A stretch of 64,000 bases of DNA. It comes from Piscinibacter gummiphilus. GTDB lineage: Bacteria > Pseudomonadota > Gammaproteobacteria > Burkholderiales > Burkholderiaceae_C. The translations under genes were made by a program, and so were the position numbers. Location: positions 1,351,001 through 1,415,000 of the forward strand of contig NZ_CP136336.1 in assembly GCF_032681285.1 (NCBI RefSeq), written 5' to 3'. Below are positions 8,374 through 18,154 of the stretch, one piece after another (the first letter of the stretch is position 1; the number at the start of each line of letters is the position of its first letter). The notes beneath the pieces were generated by a model. That model did no database searches. It had not been told where the DNA came from and saw only the letters and a list, made by a program, of their open reading frames with translations.

Positions 8374-11250
8374 ATGAATGCTCCGACGCCGGAATTTCTC
8401 CTGGGCAGCCTGGTTGCGGCCCGTGGCCGCGAGTGGATAGTGCTACCCGAATCCGACACGCAAACCCTGCGACTGCGCCCCCTGGGCGGTGGTGAGCGCG
8501 ACGAAACGCTCATCTACCTGCCCCTGGAACGCCAGCCGGTCCAACCAGCCACCTTTCCCTGGCCCTCTGTCGAGCAGGCGCGCAATCACTCGGCCAGCCA
8601 ACTGCTCCTGGATGCCCTGCAGCTCAAGTTGCGCAACGGCGCCGGCCCGTTCCGCAGCTTCGGCAACATCGCCGTCGAGCCGCGCGCCTACCAGCTGGTG
8701 CCGCTGCTGATGGCGCTCAAGCAACCGACGGTGCGCCTGCTGATTGCCGACGATGTCGGTATCGGGAAGACCATCGAGGGCGCGCTCATCGCGCGCGAGT
8801 TGCTCGACCGCGGTGAGGTCCAGCGCCTGGCCGTGCTGTGCCCGCCACACCTGTGCGAGCAGTGGCAGCGTGAGCTGGCGGAACGCTTCCACATTCAAGC
8901 CGTCGTCGTCCGCTCCAACACTGCTGACCGCCTGGAGCGCGACCTGCCACCCGGCACCTCGGTATTCCATGCCCACCCCTACACCGTGGTGAGCCTGGAC
9001 TACATCAAGTCCGAGCGGCGGCGCGAAGCCTTCCAGCGCTTCTGCCCCGAGTTCGTCATCGTCGACGAGGCCCATACCTGCACCCAGGCCGGCCAGGGCC
9101 GCCAACAGCGCTACCAATTGCTCAAGGGCCTGGCGGCTGACGCGACGCGCCACCTCGTGCTGCTCACCGCCACGCCACACAGCGGTGACGAAGAGGCGTT
9201 CTTCAACCTGCTGGGCCTGCTGCGTCCCGACTTCACCCAGCTGAAGGACCTGCCCGCAGGCCAGCGCAGCGACCTGCGGGAAGACCTGTCACGCCACTTC
9301 GTCCAGCGCCGTCGGCCTGACATCGCAGAGTGGCAAGACACGTCGATGTTCCCCGACCGCCGCTCGGCCGAAATCACCTACAAGCTCACCGGTGCCTGGG
9401 GCCAGCTTTTCAACGATGTGCTGGCCTATGCGCGGGAGTTGGTCGAACGCTCCGAAGGGCAGGCCCTGCGCGAACAGCGCATGAACTGGTGGGCTGCCCT
9501 GGCGCTGCTGCGCTGCATCTCGTCGTCCCCGGCCGCTGCCGTGAACGCGCTGCGCACCCGCCTTCAGGGCGCTCTGGGCGAAGCAGGCCAGGCCGAGGCC
9601 ACCTCGCTGGAGGAGTTCGAAGCCCAGGCCAGCGACCGCGTGCTGGACGGCACCGACGATGCCTTGTCCACCGACGACATCGAACCCGGCGCCCAGACCG
9701 AAGACAGCCAGCGCCTGCAGGCCCTCATGGCCAGCGCCGCCGCCCTGGCCGGCCAGCAGAACGACCCCAAGCTCGCCAAGCTGCAGGAGCACGTCGCCTT
9801 GCTGCTGAAAGAAGGCTTCCAGCCCGTTGTCTTCTGCCGCTACATCGCCACGGCGCATTACCTGGCCGCCGCTCTGCAGGAGAAATTCAAGTCCGTCACC
9901 GTCAAGGCCGTGACGGGCGAGCTGACGCCCGACGAACGGGAGGCGGCGGTCGACCAGTTGGGCGAGAGCGAGTTCCGCGTCCTGGTGGCCACCGACTGCC
10001 TGTCCGAGGGCATCAACTTGCAGGGCCTGTTCACTGCCGTCGTGCACTACGACCTCAGCTGGAACCCGACGCGCCACGAACAGCGCGAAGGCCGCGTGGA
10101 CCGTTTCGGGCAGAAGGCGCGCGAGGTGCGCAGCACGATGCTGTACGGCGAGGACAACCCCGTCGATGGCGCCGTCCTGCAGGTCATCTTGCGCAAGGCC
10201 GAAAGCATCCGCAAGGAGCTGGGCGTGCTGGTGCCGATGCCCGACAACGAGGGCAAGCTCACGCAGGCGCTGATGAACGCCGTGCTGCTGCGCAAGGGTG
10301 CGCTCAACGCCCAGTCGCAGCTGGACCTCTTCGGCGAGCCGGCCAAGGAAATCGACCTGGCCTGGCAGAGCGCCAAGGAGAAAGCCAAACAGAACCGCAG
10401 TATCTTTGCCCAGCGCCGGCTGAAGCCCGAGGACGTACTACCGGAGTGGCGCAAGTCGGCCGCAGTGCTCGGTGGCGAGGCCGAGGTCGAGCGCTTCGTC
10501 AGCCGTGCCGCTGCCCAGCTCGGCGCGCCGCTGCAGCCCACATCCCAAAAGTCCGGGCAGCATTTCAAGCTGCTGACCGAGCACTTGCCGCCTGCCGTGC
10601 GCGAGCGCCTCGCGGCAGAGGGCTTGGCCAATACCCTGCGCATCGACTTTCACCAACCCGCAGCGCAGGGCGCCACCTTCGTCCACCGTACTCATCCGCT
10701 GGTGTCCGTCCTGGCCGGCACGCTGCTTGAACAAGCCCTCGACGAGGGCGCGCCTGCGGCCGACGACACCGCGGTGGCTCGCGCCGGCGCTGCCTTCGTG
10801 AAGGGCGTGTCGCTCAAGACCACCGTGCTGCTGCTGCGAATCCGCCACCAGCTCACCGTCAGCCATGGCAACCAGACCCGTCTGCTGATGTGCGAGGAAG
10901 CCGTGGCCGTGGCCGCCATGGGCTCCGAGCCTTTTGCCGAACTCGCCCCCGACATGACCCGCCAACTGTTGGGAGCCGAAGCCACCCGCAACATGCCCGC
11001 GCCGCTGCGCGACCGGCAGCTCCAGGCCACCCTCGACGCTTTGCCCGCTTGGCAGCCCCAGCTCGAAGCCATGGCCAAGGCCCGGGCCCAAGCACTGCTG
11101 GCCGACCACCGTCGTGTGCGCGAGGCCGCCGAAGGCCGCGGCAGCTATCAGGTCACCGCCAGCCTGCCGGTCGATGTGATGGGCCTGTACGTGCTGCTGC
11201 CTGACGCTGGCTCGGTGGCCGGCGCCGCCACCAACGCCATGGGAGCCTGA
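8374..11250 (+). CDS. SNF2-type helicase/translocase, DrmD-like
   Basis: A 958-residue superfamily 2 ATPase. Walker A lies in ADDVGIGKT (125-133), the DEAH box is at 231-234, motif III is LLTATPHSG near 265, and the C-terminal RecA lobe has ATDCLSEGINLQ and EGRVDRFGQ (about 540-580), as in RapA/SNF2 proteins. This class drives translocation on double-stranded DNA without classic strand separation. DrmD of class 1 DISARM and helicases of several other defence clusters have the same layout. The gene starts six bases after the DUF1998 helicase and ends four bases before the methylase ATG, with GGGAG inside its own 3' end, so the three are translationally linked. The C-terminal 300 residues have no motif I recognise and may contact partners. 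Confidence 0.88.
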   Translation: MNAPTPEFLLGSLVAARGREWIVLPESDTQTLRLRPLGGGERDETLIYLPLERQPVQPATFPWPSVEQARNHSASQLLLDALQLKLRNGAGPFRSFGNIAVEPRAYQLVPLLMALKQPTVRLLIADDVGIGKTIEGALIARELLDRGEVQRLAVLCPPHLCEQWQRELAERFHIQAVVVRSNTADRLERDLPPGTSVFHAHPYTVVSLDYIKSERRREAFQRFCPEFVIVDEAHTCTQAGQGRQQRYQLLKGLAADATRHLVLLTATPHSGDEEAFFNLLGLLRPDFTQLKDLPAGQRSDLREDLSRHFVQRRRPDIAEWQDTSMFPDRRSAEITYKLTGAWGQLFNDVLAYARELVERSEGQALREQRMNWWAALALLRCISSSPAAAVNALRTRLQGALGEAGQAEATSLEEFEAQASDRVLDGTDDALSTDDIEPGAQTEDSQRLQALMASAAALAGQQNDPKLAKLQEHVALLLKEGFQPVVFCRYIATAHYLAAALQEKFKSVTVKAVTGELTPDEREAAVDQLGESEFRVLVATDCLSEGINLQGLFTAVVHYDLSWNPTRHEQREGRVDRFGQKAREVRSTMLYGEDNPVDGAVLQVILRKAESIRKELGVLVPMPDNEGKLTQALMNAVLLRKGALNAQSQLDLFGEPAKEIDLAWQSAKEKAKQNRSIFAQRRLKPEDVLPEWRKSAAVLGGEAEVERFVSRAAAQLGAPLQPTSQKSGQHFKLLTEHLPPAVRERLAAEGLANTLRIDFHQPAAQGATFVHRTHPLVSVLAGTLLEQALDEGAPAADDTAVARAGAAFVKGVSLKTTVLLLRIRHQLTVSHGNQTRLLMCEEAVAVAAMGSEPFAELAPDMTRQLLGAEATRNMPAPLRDRQLQATLDALPAWQPQLEAMAKARAQALLADHRRVREAAEGRGSYQVTASLPVDVMGLYVLLPDAGSVAGAATNAMGA

Positions 11251-11254
11251 CACC

Positions 11255-14200
11255 ATGGCCAAGAAGCCCCTCCACCAACTCGCCTACCGCGCCATCCGCA
11301 TCGAAGGCGGCCTGCTCCCCGCCGAGGAACTGAACCGCCTGACCCTGCTGGCCGACCCCAAGGCCACGGAACAGACCGAAGCCCACTACCGCATCGCCAA
11401 GGGCCTGAAGCTGCGCGACGAGATTGCGCGGGACTTCAAGATTGCGCTCACCCTCTGGCAAGACTTCCAGGCCCTACGCCGGCGGCAGGACGTGCAGGCC
11501 CACGACGTCACGGTGCGTGAATGGCTGCTGCCGCTGCTGCGCGATGTGCTGCACTTCCATGACGCCGCACGCTGCCCGGCCATCCAGCACGCCGGCCACC
11601 AGTACGCCATCGGGCACGCGGGCACCGGCGGTCGGGTGCCGCTGGTCTTCGCCGGCTTTGACCAGCCACTGGACAGCGCCGCCGGGCGCTTCGGCGAGAC
11701 CAACCCCGACACCAACAAGACCCGCCGCCGAAGCCCCTTCATGCTGGCGCAAGAGGCGCTGAACGCCAGCGATGCGTCACTGTGGGCCATCGTCAGCAAC
11801 GGCCTGACGCTGCGCATCCTGCGCGACAACGCCAGCCTCACGCGCCCGGCCTACATCGAGGTTGACCTCGAAGCCCTGTTCACCGAGGAGCTGCTGGCCG
11901 ACTTCAGCGCCTTCTGGCTGCTGGCCCATGCCTCACGTTTCGGCACGGCCGAGACGCCACCCACCGGCTGCCCCTGGGAGCGGTGGCGTGCCGCAGGTCA
12001 GCAGGCCGGCGTCACCGTGCGCGGCAAGCTGCGCTACCAGGTAGCCGAGGCGCTGCGGGCGCTGGGCACAGGCTTCCTTTCGCACCCTGCCAACGGCGCC
12101 CTGCGCGCCGCGCTGCAAAGCACCCAGGACGGGTACGACCGCCAGGCCTTCTTCGAAGAGCTGCTGCGCCTGGTCTACCGACTCATCTTCCTGGCCACGG
12201 TGGAAGACCGGCGTGACAGGGGCACCGGCGAGCGTCTGGTCTTCGCCCCCGACGCCAGCGACGAGGCCAAGGCCCGCTACCTGGCCGGCTACTCCCTCAC
12301 CTGGCTGCGCGAGCGCTCCGTGCGCCGCAGCCAGCACGACCGCCATGCCGACCTGTGGCAGGCGCTGAGCATCACCTTCGGCGCTTTGGGCACCGGCGAG
12401 GCAGCTTTGGGCCTGCCCGCGCTGGGCGGCCTGTTCGACGCCGACCAGTGCCCACGCCTGCACGCTGCCCAGCTCGACAACCGCCACCTGCTGGCCGCCG
12501 TATTTCAGCTCGGCTGGTTTCGCGCCGACGGCGGCCTCTCCCGCGTCAACTACCGCGACATGGGCCCCGAAGAGCTGGGCAGCGTCTACGAAAGCCTGCT
12601 GGAGCTGGTGCCCGACCTGCAGGGCCTGGCGTCGCCCGCGACGGCCCGCCTGGCCTTTGTGGGCGATGACGAAAGCGACGCCAGCACCAAGGGCAACACC
12701 CGCAAGCTGACCGGCAGCTACTACACGCCCGACAGCCTTGTGCAAGAGCTCATCAAGAGCGCACTTGAGCCAGTCATCGCGCAGACGGTGAAGGCCAACC
12801 CCGAGCAGCCGGTGCAGGCCCTGCTCGCGCTCACCGTGTGCGACCCCGCCTGCGGCAGCGGCCACTTCCTGCTGTCTGCCGCGCGGCGCCTGGCCGACGA
12901 GGTGGCGCTCCATCGTGCCGCCGCAGAGCGCGAAGGGGGTGCCCCCATGCCATCGGACTACCGCCACGCGCTGCGCGACGTGGTGGGCCGCTGCATCTTC
13001 GGCGTGGACAAAAACCCCATGGCCATCCAGTTGGCCAAGACGGCGCTGTGGCTGGAGGCCTATTCGCCTGACAGGCCGCTCAGCTTCGTGGACCACCACC
13101 TGCGCGTGGGCGACGCACTGCTGGGCGTGCTGGACCCGAAGGTGCTGGAGGGCGGCATCCCCGACGAGGCCTACACCGCGCTCTCGGGCGACGACAAGGC
13201 CGTGGCCAGCGCGCTGAAGAAGCAGAACAAGGCCGACCTGAAGAGCTGGCGGCAGATTGCCGGCGGCGACCTGCTCACGCACGCCGGCCTGGCCGCACAG
13301 GCCGTCAGCGTCGAGACGCTGAACGACGACACCCCCGAGCACCTGGCCGCCAAGCGCCAGGCCTGGGTTACGGCTGAAGGCCTGGCGCAGCGCAGCACCT
13401 TCGCCCGTCTGGCGGATACCTATGTGGCGGCCTTCCTGGCGCCCAAGCTGGCCGGGGCAGGCGACACCGTGCCGCTGTCGGGCTACCTGTGGGGTGTGCT
13501 GAGCGGCCAGGCGCCGAACGGCGGCCAGGGTGCGGCGGTGGAGCACGCCGCCCAGGCCCTGTGCCGCCAGCACAGCGTCTTCCACTGGTGGCTGGCCTTC
13601 CCGCAGGTGGCAGCCCAGGGCGGCTTCAGCGTGATGCTGGGTAACCCGCCGTGGGAACAACTGCAGCTCAGCGAGGAAGAGTTTTTCGCGCCCCGTGCGC
13701 CCTCTGTCGCCGCACTTGCGGGCGACAAGCGAAAGAAAGCGATTGCCGAGCTGGAACACACGGCGCCTTGGTTGTGGGAGCAGTTTCACAGCGCCAAGCG
13801 GCAGTACGACGCAGCGAACGTGTTCTTCCGCGCGGGTGGACGTTTTCCGCTCGCAGCCTTCGGCAAGCTCAACACCTATGCGTTGTTCTCCGAGGCTTTC
13901 CTTCAGGCGACATCGGCGAAGGGCCGCGCCGGCTTCATCGTGCCCACCGGCATCGCCACCGACGATTCCACCAAGGCCTACTTTGGTCACATCGCCGGTG
14001 GCGGCCGATTGGCGGCGCTCTATGACTTCGAGAACAGCGAAGCGGTATTCCCCGCGGTCCACCGCAGCTACAAGTTCTCCCTGCTCACGCTGGGTGCAGC
14101 ACCACGGGCCGAGTTCGTCTGTTTCGCCACCCAGGTGGAGCACCTCGCTGACGAACGCCGCCGCTTCACGCTGGCGCCCGACGAATTCGCCCTCATCAAC

Positions 14201-16159
14201 CCCAACACGCGCACCTGCCCCGTGTTCCGCAGCGAGCACGACGCCGAGCTGACCAAGAAGCTCTACCGCGCCGCGCCCGTGCTCATCCGTGAGGCGGGCA
14301 CCGACAACGAGAGCACGATCCTCCAGACCGAGGTGAACCCTTGGGGCATCTCGTTCTCGCAGGGGCTGTTCAACATGACCAGCGACAGCGGCCTGTTCGC
14401 CGATGCACCCGCCGCCACAGGCCAGCCCGCACGCCTGCCGCTGTACGAGGCGAAGATGATTCACCAGTTCGACCACCGCTGGGCCACCTACGTGGACGCC
14501 GCTGGCGGGGCGTCGGGCGATGTGGAAACCGCTGACGTGAGCGAGGCGCAGAAGGCAAACCCCGCCTTCGCCGTGCGCCCACGCTACTGGGTGGACGAGC
14601 GCGAGGTGCTGGCCCGCATCGCCCGCGTGCCCACGCGCGTGGCGCGTGCCTGGCTCGCGCTGCACGCTGCGCAGGATGCGACAGTGCTGGACACCGCGCT
14701 GGCAGACCTGCTGCTGGCCTTGGCCCAATGGGTGGCCGGTGAGCTGTTCCATCGCCAGGCCGGCGCCGCCCCGGCGGGCGATGGCTGGACACCCACCCAG
14801 GCCCAAACCCACATCGCGCCCAACGAGGCTCAGCTCAAGGCCCGCTTCCCGCGCCTGAACGACGTGCTGCGCGGCGAGGGCCTGACCACCAGGAAGGCCT
14901 TGGCCGACTTCCCCAAATGGGCCACGCAGAACCGGGAAGCCCGCCTGGACGATGGCGAACTGGCCGCCCTGGCCGAGGCGCTGCGTGCCGTTGCGCTGGC
15001 CGACGCGCTGCGGGCGCTGCTGGACCACTGGATGGACCGGCGCAGTCCGCGGTGGTTGATGGGGTGGCGGGATATTTGCCGCAGCACGGACGAGCGAACG
15101 GTGATTGCGTCGGTGGTGCCGAGGGTGGGGGTCGGGCACACGATGCCCCTCCTGTTCACTGAAGAGCAGCCGCCCCTATGTGCCGCCATGTTGGGGAACT
15201 GGTGTTCCCTGGCCTTCGACTACGTTGCGCGAACCAAGGTTGGAGGGACTCACCTGACCTACGGCTACTTGAAGCAGTTCCCAGTGCTGCCGCCTGACCG
15301 CTACACCGACGCCGACCTCGCCTTCATCGTCCCCCGCGTCCTCGAACTTACCTACACCGCGCACGACCTGCAGGCCTGGGGCAAGGACCTCGCGGCCTAC
15401 GACCCGCGCCCCGCCGCCGAGCAGGGCCAGCCCTTCGCCTGGAACCCCGAACGCCGCGCCCAACTGCGCGCCGAACTCGACGCCTGCTACGCCCGCCTCT
15501 ACGGCCTCACACGCGACGAACTGCGCTACATCCTCGACCCCAAGGACGTGATGGGCGCCGACTACCCGAGCGAGACCTTCCGGGTGCTGAAGGAAGGCGA
15601 GATGCGAACTTACGGTGAGTACCGAACGCGGAGGCTGGTGCTGGAGGCGTGGGACCAGCAGGCCAGCGTGTCGTCCGCGGCGCAGCCGGTGCCCGTGTCG
15701 TATTCCGAGCTCGGAATGATTCGCAATGCCGAAGAAGGCCGCCTGGCCGGCCTGGTGACGGCACTGGTTGCTGAGCGAACGGTGGGCTGTTCGCTGGCGG
15801 ACATCCAGTCAGCGGTGGCTGCGTTGGCAGCGGCTGGGCACTACCTGGCCCCTGCAGACGGCGCGCGCTTCGACGCCTTGCGCGCGGCGCTCGGGATAGC
15901 CGACATGACACCTCTGCTGAGTCGCGTCCTGCCCATCGTGCAGCGCTTGGCTGGCGCTGATGTGCTTGTGCGTTCAACCCGGGGCAGCGAGGCGTTCTAC
16001 GCGCGCGGCGCGGGCGCGCCACCTGGCGATGTCATCCAACTGCCAGAGCATCCCGAAGCTGCTCGGCTTCTGTGGCGGGCCGAACGTCAGCGCGTAGCCG
16101 CAGAGGCCGATAACAGCGCGGCGCTACCGGCCAGCCCAAAGGCCACCGGTACACAGTAG
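11255..16159 (+). CDS. Very large Eco57I-type N6-adenine DNA methyltransferase
   Basis: The 1634-residue protein has the adenine-methylase motifs in the usual order for type IIG/Eco57I enzymes: TGSYYTPDSLVQELI (motif X, about 487), DPACGSGHF (motif I, 530-538) and GNPPW (motif IV, 796-800). The 480-residue N-terminal part contains the string SLWAIVSNGLTLRILRDN, seen in defence-associated methylases; the long C-terminal part probably holds target recognition. No separate specificity gene is nearby. By analogy with DISARM DrmMI and BREX PglX it would mark host DNA, which is inference. A nuclease motif in the N-terminus was looked for and not found with certainty, so a restriction-methylation fusion is not excluded. 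Its stop overlaps an AGGAGG site that serves the next gene. Codon use is very GC-rich: the single line 13081-13140 is 70% GC. Confidence 0.9.
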   Translation: MAKKPLHQLAYRAIRIEGGLLPAEELNRLTLLADPKATEQTEAHYRIAKGLKLRDEIARDFKIALTLWQDFQALRRRQDVQAHDVTVREWLLPLLRDVLHFHDAARCPAIQHAGHQYAIGHAGTGGRVPLVFAGFDQPLDSAAGRFGETNPDTNKTRRRSPFMLAQEALNASDASLWAIVSNGLTLRILRDNASLTRPAYIEVDLEALFTEELLADFSAFWLLAHASRFGTAETPPTGCPWERWRAAGQQAGVTVRGKLRYQVAEALRALGTGFLSHPANGALRAALQSTQDGYDRQAFFEELLRLVYRLIFLATVEDRRDRGTGERLVFAPDASDEAKARYLAGYSLTWLRERSVRRSQHDRHADLWQALSITFGALGTGEAALGLPALGGLFDADQCPRLHAAQLDNRHLLAAVFQLGWFRADGGLSRVNYRDMGPEELGSVYESLLELVPDLQGLASPATARLAFVGDDESDASTKGNTRKLTGSYYTPDSLVQELIKSALEPVIAQTVKANPEQPVQALLALTVCDPACGSGHFLLSAARRLADEVALHRAAAEREGGAPMPSDYRHALRDVVGRCIFGVDKNPMAIQLAKTALWLEAYSPDRPLSFVDHHLRVGDALLGVLDPKVLEGGIPDEAYTALSGDDKAVASALKKQNKADLKSWRQIAGGDLLTHAGLAAQAVSVETLNDDTPEHLAAKRQAWVTAEGLAQRSTFARLADTYVAAFLAPKLAGAGDTVPLSGYLWGVLSGQAPNGGQGAAVEHAAQALCRQHSVFHWWLAFPQVAAQGGFSVMLGNPPWEQLQLSEEEFFAPRAPSVAALAGDKRKKAIAELEHTAPWLWEQFHSAKRQYDAANVFFRAGGRFPLAAFGKLNTYALFSEAFLQATSAKGRAGFIVPTGIATDDSTKAYFGHIAGGGRLAALYDFENSEAVFPAVHRSYKFSLLTLGAAPRAEFVCFATQVEHLADERRRFTLAPDEFALINPNTRTCPVFRSEHDAELTKKLYRAAPVLIREAGTDNESTILQTEVNPWGISFSQGLFNMTSDSGLFADAPAATGQPARLPLYEAKMIHQFDHRWATYVDAAGGASGDVETADVSEAQKANPAFAVRPRYWVDEREVLARIARVPTRVARAWLALHAAQDATVLDTALADLLLALAQWVAGELFHRQAGAAPAGDGWTPTQAQTHIAPNEAQLKARFPRLNDVLRGEGLTTRKALADFPKWATQNREARLDDGELAALAEALRAVALADALRALLDHWMDRRSPRWLMGWRDICRSTDERTVIASVVPRVGVGHTMPLLFTEEQPPLCAAMLGNWCSLAFDYVARTKVGGTHLTYGYLKQFPVLPPDRYTDADLAFIVPRVLELTYTAHDLQAWGKDLAAYDPRPAAEQGQPFAWNPERRAQLRAELDACYARLYGLTRDELRYILDPKDVMGADYPSETFRVLKEGEMRTYGEYRTRRLVLEAWDQQASVSSAAQPVPVSYSELGMIRNAEEGRLAGLVTALVAERTVGCSLADIQSAVAALAAAGHYLAPADGARFDALRAALGIADMTPLLSRVLPIVQRLAGADVLVRSTRGSEAFYARGAGAPPGDVIQLPEHPEAARLLWRAERQRVAAEADNSAALPASPKATGTQ

Positions 16160-16168
16160 GAGGACTCC

Positions 16169-18154
16169 ATGGCAACCTGGCTCAAGGCAATTCAACCGGT
16201 TCGCACGCAGCCCAGGCTTTGGGTTGAAACGCTGTGGTTGATCGAATCCCGTGAGCCGTTGGTGCTCACGCGCACCATCGACCTGCACACCGGGCTGAAC
16301 ATCGTCTGGGCCAAGGAGTCCGCTTCGAACGACGCCTCGGGGTTGGCGAGCGCCGGTCACGGCGTGGGCAAGACCTCGCTGTGCTTGTTGCTGCGTTACG
16401 TGCTGGGCGACGATGCCCCGGCCATCGCCACGCTGCGTAGCAAGGCGGCCGTCAGCTTTCCCAAAGGCGGAGTGGCGGCAAAGGTCCATGTGGATGGCGC
16501 CGCCTGGTTGGTCTTCAGGCCGTACGGCTTGTACAGCCACTCCCTGGCCGCCCAATGCGACGGCCTGGACCGATTGTTCGATGGCACGGCGGCGAACGAC
16601 TTCGACGGTTATGGCCGCGCACTGGAGCAGTTCTCGATAGGCCGGCTTGCGGCCCGCTCTTTGCCCGGGACAAATCAGCCGCTCGAATGGCGCCATCTGC
16701 TGGCCTGGTGCATCCGGGAACAGCGAACCCGCTTCGACGGCTTCTACCACTGGCGTGAGGGCGAAGGCCTGGGCTTCAAGCGCTCACGGCGTGACCCGCC
16801 GTTGCTGGTCGGCTCGGTGCTCGGCCTGGTTGACCAGGCGTTGGACCAGTTGCTGCGCGACATCGAGGCCAAGCAGAAGCAGGTCGACCAGTGCAAGGAG
16901 CGCATCCCCGAGCTCGAACGGGCACCGGCCTTCGCGCTGGCCCATGCCGACCGCCAACTGCGCCTGAAGGTGCGGGCGGAAGAAGACGAATCCGTCTTCG
17001 CAACCACGATTGGCGAATCGGTCGAGTCTCGTGTTCAGGCGGCGCTGCAAAAGGCCGAGTCGGACGAGCGCGGATGGGAGCGCGAAGTGGAACAAGCCGA
17101 CGAAGCCCTGGCCAAGGAACAAGTGCGCCTGCATGAGCTAACCAAAGCCCGCGACCTGGCGAAGGTTGAAAACGAAATGGCCAAGTCATTGGTCGACGCA
17201 AAGCAAGAGGACTTTGAGCGTCTGACCAAGGTTCGAGACCGGTTGGCCGGCCTGGAGGGGCGATGCGACCCAGGGAATCTCGAGTTCAGCGCGTGCGAGC
17301 ACGTCCAGAGGAACAAGAGCGCCGTCAACATGACCTGGTTCCAAGACGGCAAGCAGGCCAAGGCCGATGCTTCCTTGTTCGCTGCGCGCCATCAGGCCAG
17401 CACGGTCGCGCTCGACAAGGCCGAGAAGGCGGTCTCTGACCAAAAGAAGCTCATCGCCAAGAAGAGGCCTGAACTTCACCAACTGCGCGTTCGCATCGCC
17501 ACGAGCGAAACCTCGCGAACGTTCTTGAAGCAGTCCTGGGACGACCTCCAGTTGAAGCACACCCAACGGAACCAGGGCGGTGACGCGGCGGAACTGGCCG
17601 ATGCGCGGAAGCAACTTCTGGAGTTCGAGTCAGCGTTGAACTCCCTTCGGGCGGCAGAGGTTGTCCAACGGTCTCAGCAGTCGTCGAGAGTCGACGCCCT
17701 CAAGGCCCTGACGGCCACCGTGTCGACCAGACTCCTCGGTGCCGAGGGACACGCGCAATTCGTCCCAGGGCATGAGGTCCGCCCCTTCGAAGTGGCACGT
17801 GGCGGTGAGGCCTACCAGGTGCTGGAGGTGTTACTCGGCGACATCGTGTGCTTACTCGATTCGGCGACTTCCGACGCCAGCCATCACCCGGGCTTCCTGG
17901 TTCACGACTGCCCGCGAGAGGCGGACATGAGCGAGCTCCTGTATCGGGAGTTCTTCTTCGCCGCTGCTGAGGCGGCGGAGCAGCTTGGCGGCGAAGGTAG
18001 CATCGCGCCGTTCCAGTTCATCGTCACGACGACTTCTGCGCCTCCGCCCGCGCTTCAAGGGGCACGAGTTGTAGCGCTAGAGCTGGAACCTGGCGTCGAA
18101 GAAAAGCTGCTCTTCCGACGGGAACTGCAGCCCCTTCTTTCTGGTTTCGAATGA
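16169..18154 (+). CDS. SMC/Rad50-like coiled-coil ATPase linked to HamAB
   Basis: The 661-residue protein begins with an ABC/SMC-type head: Walker A in GHGVGKTSL near residue 67. A long heptad-rich, Glu/Lys-rich coiled coil spans roughly 215-520. The C-terminal head has HHPGFLVHDCPRE (about 575-587) in the place of Walker B and D-loop. This is the head-coil-head plan of RecN/Rad50/DUF2326-like ATPases, which sense or bridge DNA. AGGAGG lies nine bases upstream of the ATG. Its stop overlaps the hamA start in ATGA, so it is directly coupled to HamA. Standard Hachiman is described as two genes, HamA and HamB; an added ATPase directly before hamA suggests a three-component variant in which it acts as a DNA sensor (inference). 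Confidence 0.82.
   Translation: MATWLKAIQPVRTQPRLWVETLWLIESREPLVLTRTIDLHTGLNIVWAKESASNDASGLASAGHGVGKTSLCLLLRYVLGDDAPAIATLRSKAAVSFPKGGVAAKVHVDGAAWLVFRPYGLYSHSLAAQCDGLDRLFDGTAANDFDGYGRALEQFSIGRLAARSLPGTNQPLEWRHLLAWCIREQRTRFDGFYHWREGEGLGFKRSRRDPPLLVGSVLGLVDQALDQLLRDIEAKQKQVDQCKERIPELERAPAFALAHADRQLRLKVRAEEDESVFATTIGESVESRVQAALQKAESDERGWEREVEQADEALAKEQVRLHELTKARDLAKVENEMAKSLVDAKQEDFERLTKVRDRLAGLEGRCDPGNLEFSACEHVQRNKSAVNMTWFQDGKQAKADASLFAARHQASTVALDKAEKAVSDQKKLIAKKRPELHQLRVRIATSETSRTFLKQSWDDLQLKHTQRNQGGDAAELADARKQLLEFESALNSLRAAEVVQRSQQSSRVDALKALTATVSTRLLGAEGHAQFVPGHEVRPFEVARGGEAYQVLEVLLGDIVCLLDSATSDASHHPGFLVHDCPREADMSELLYREFFFAAAEAAEQLGGEGSIAPFQFIVTTTSAPPPALQGARVVALELEPGVEEKLLFRRELQPLLSGFE

Noticed and set aside
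11933..15139. Very long leftward open frame (over 1000 codons) opposite the methylase gene
   Set aside because: It is an antisense shadow caused by high GC. Its translation is rich in Arg, Gly and His with no family features, while the forward frame has all methylase motifs.
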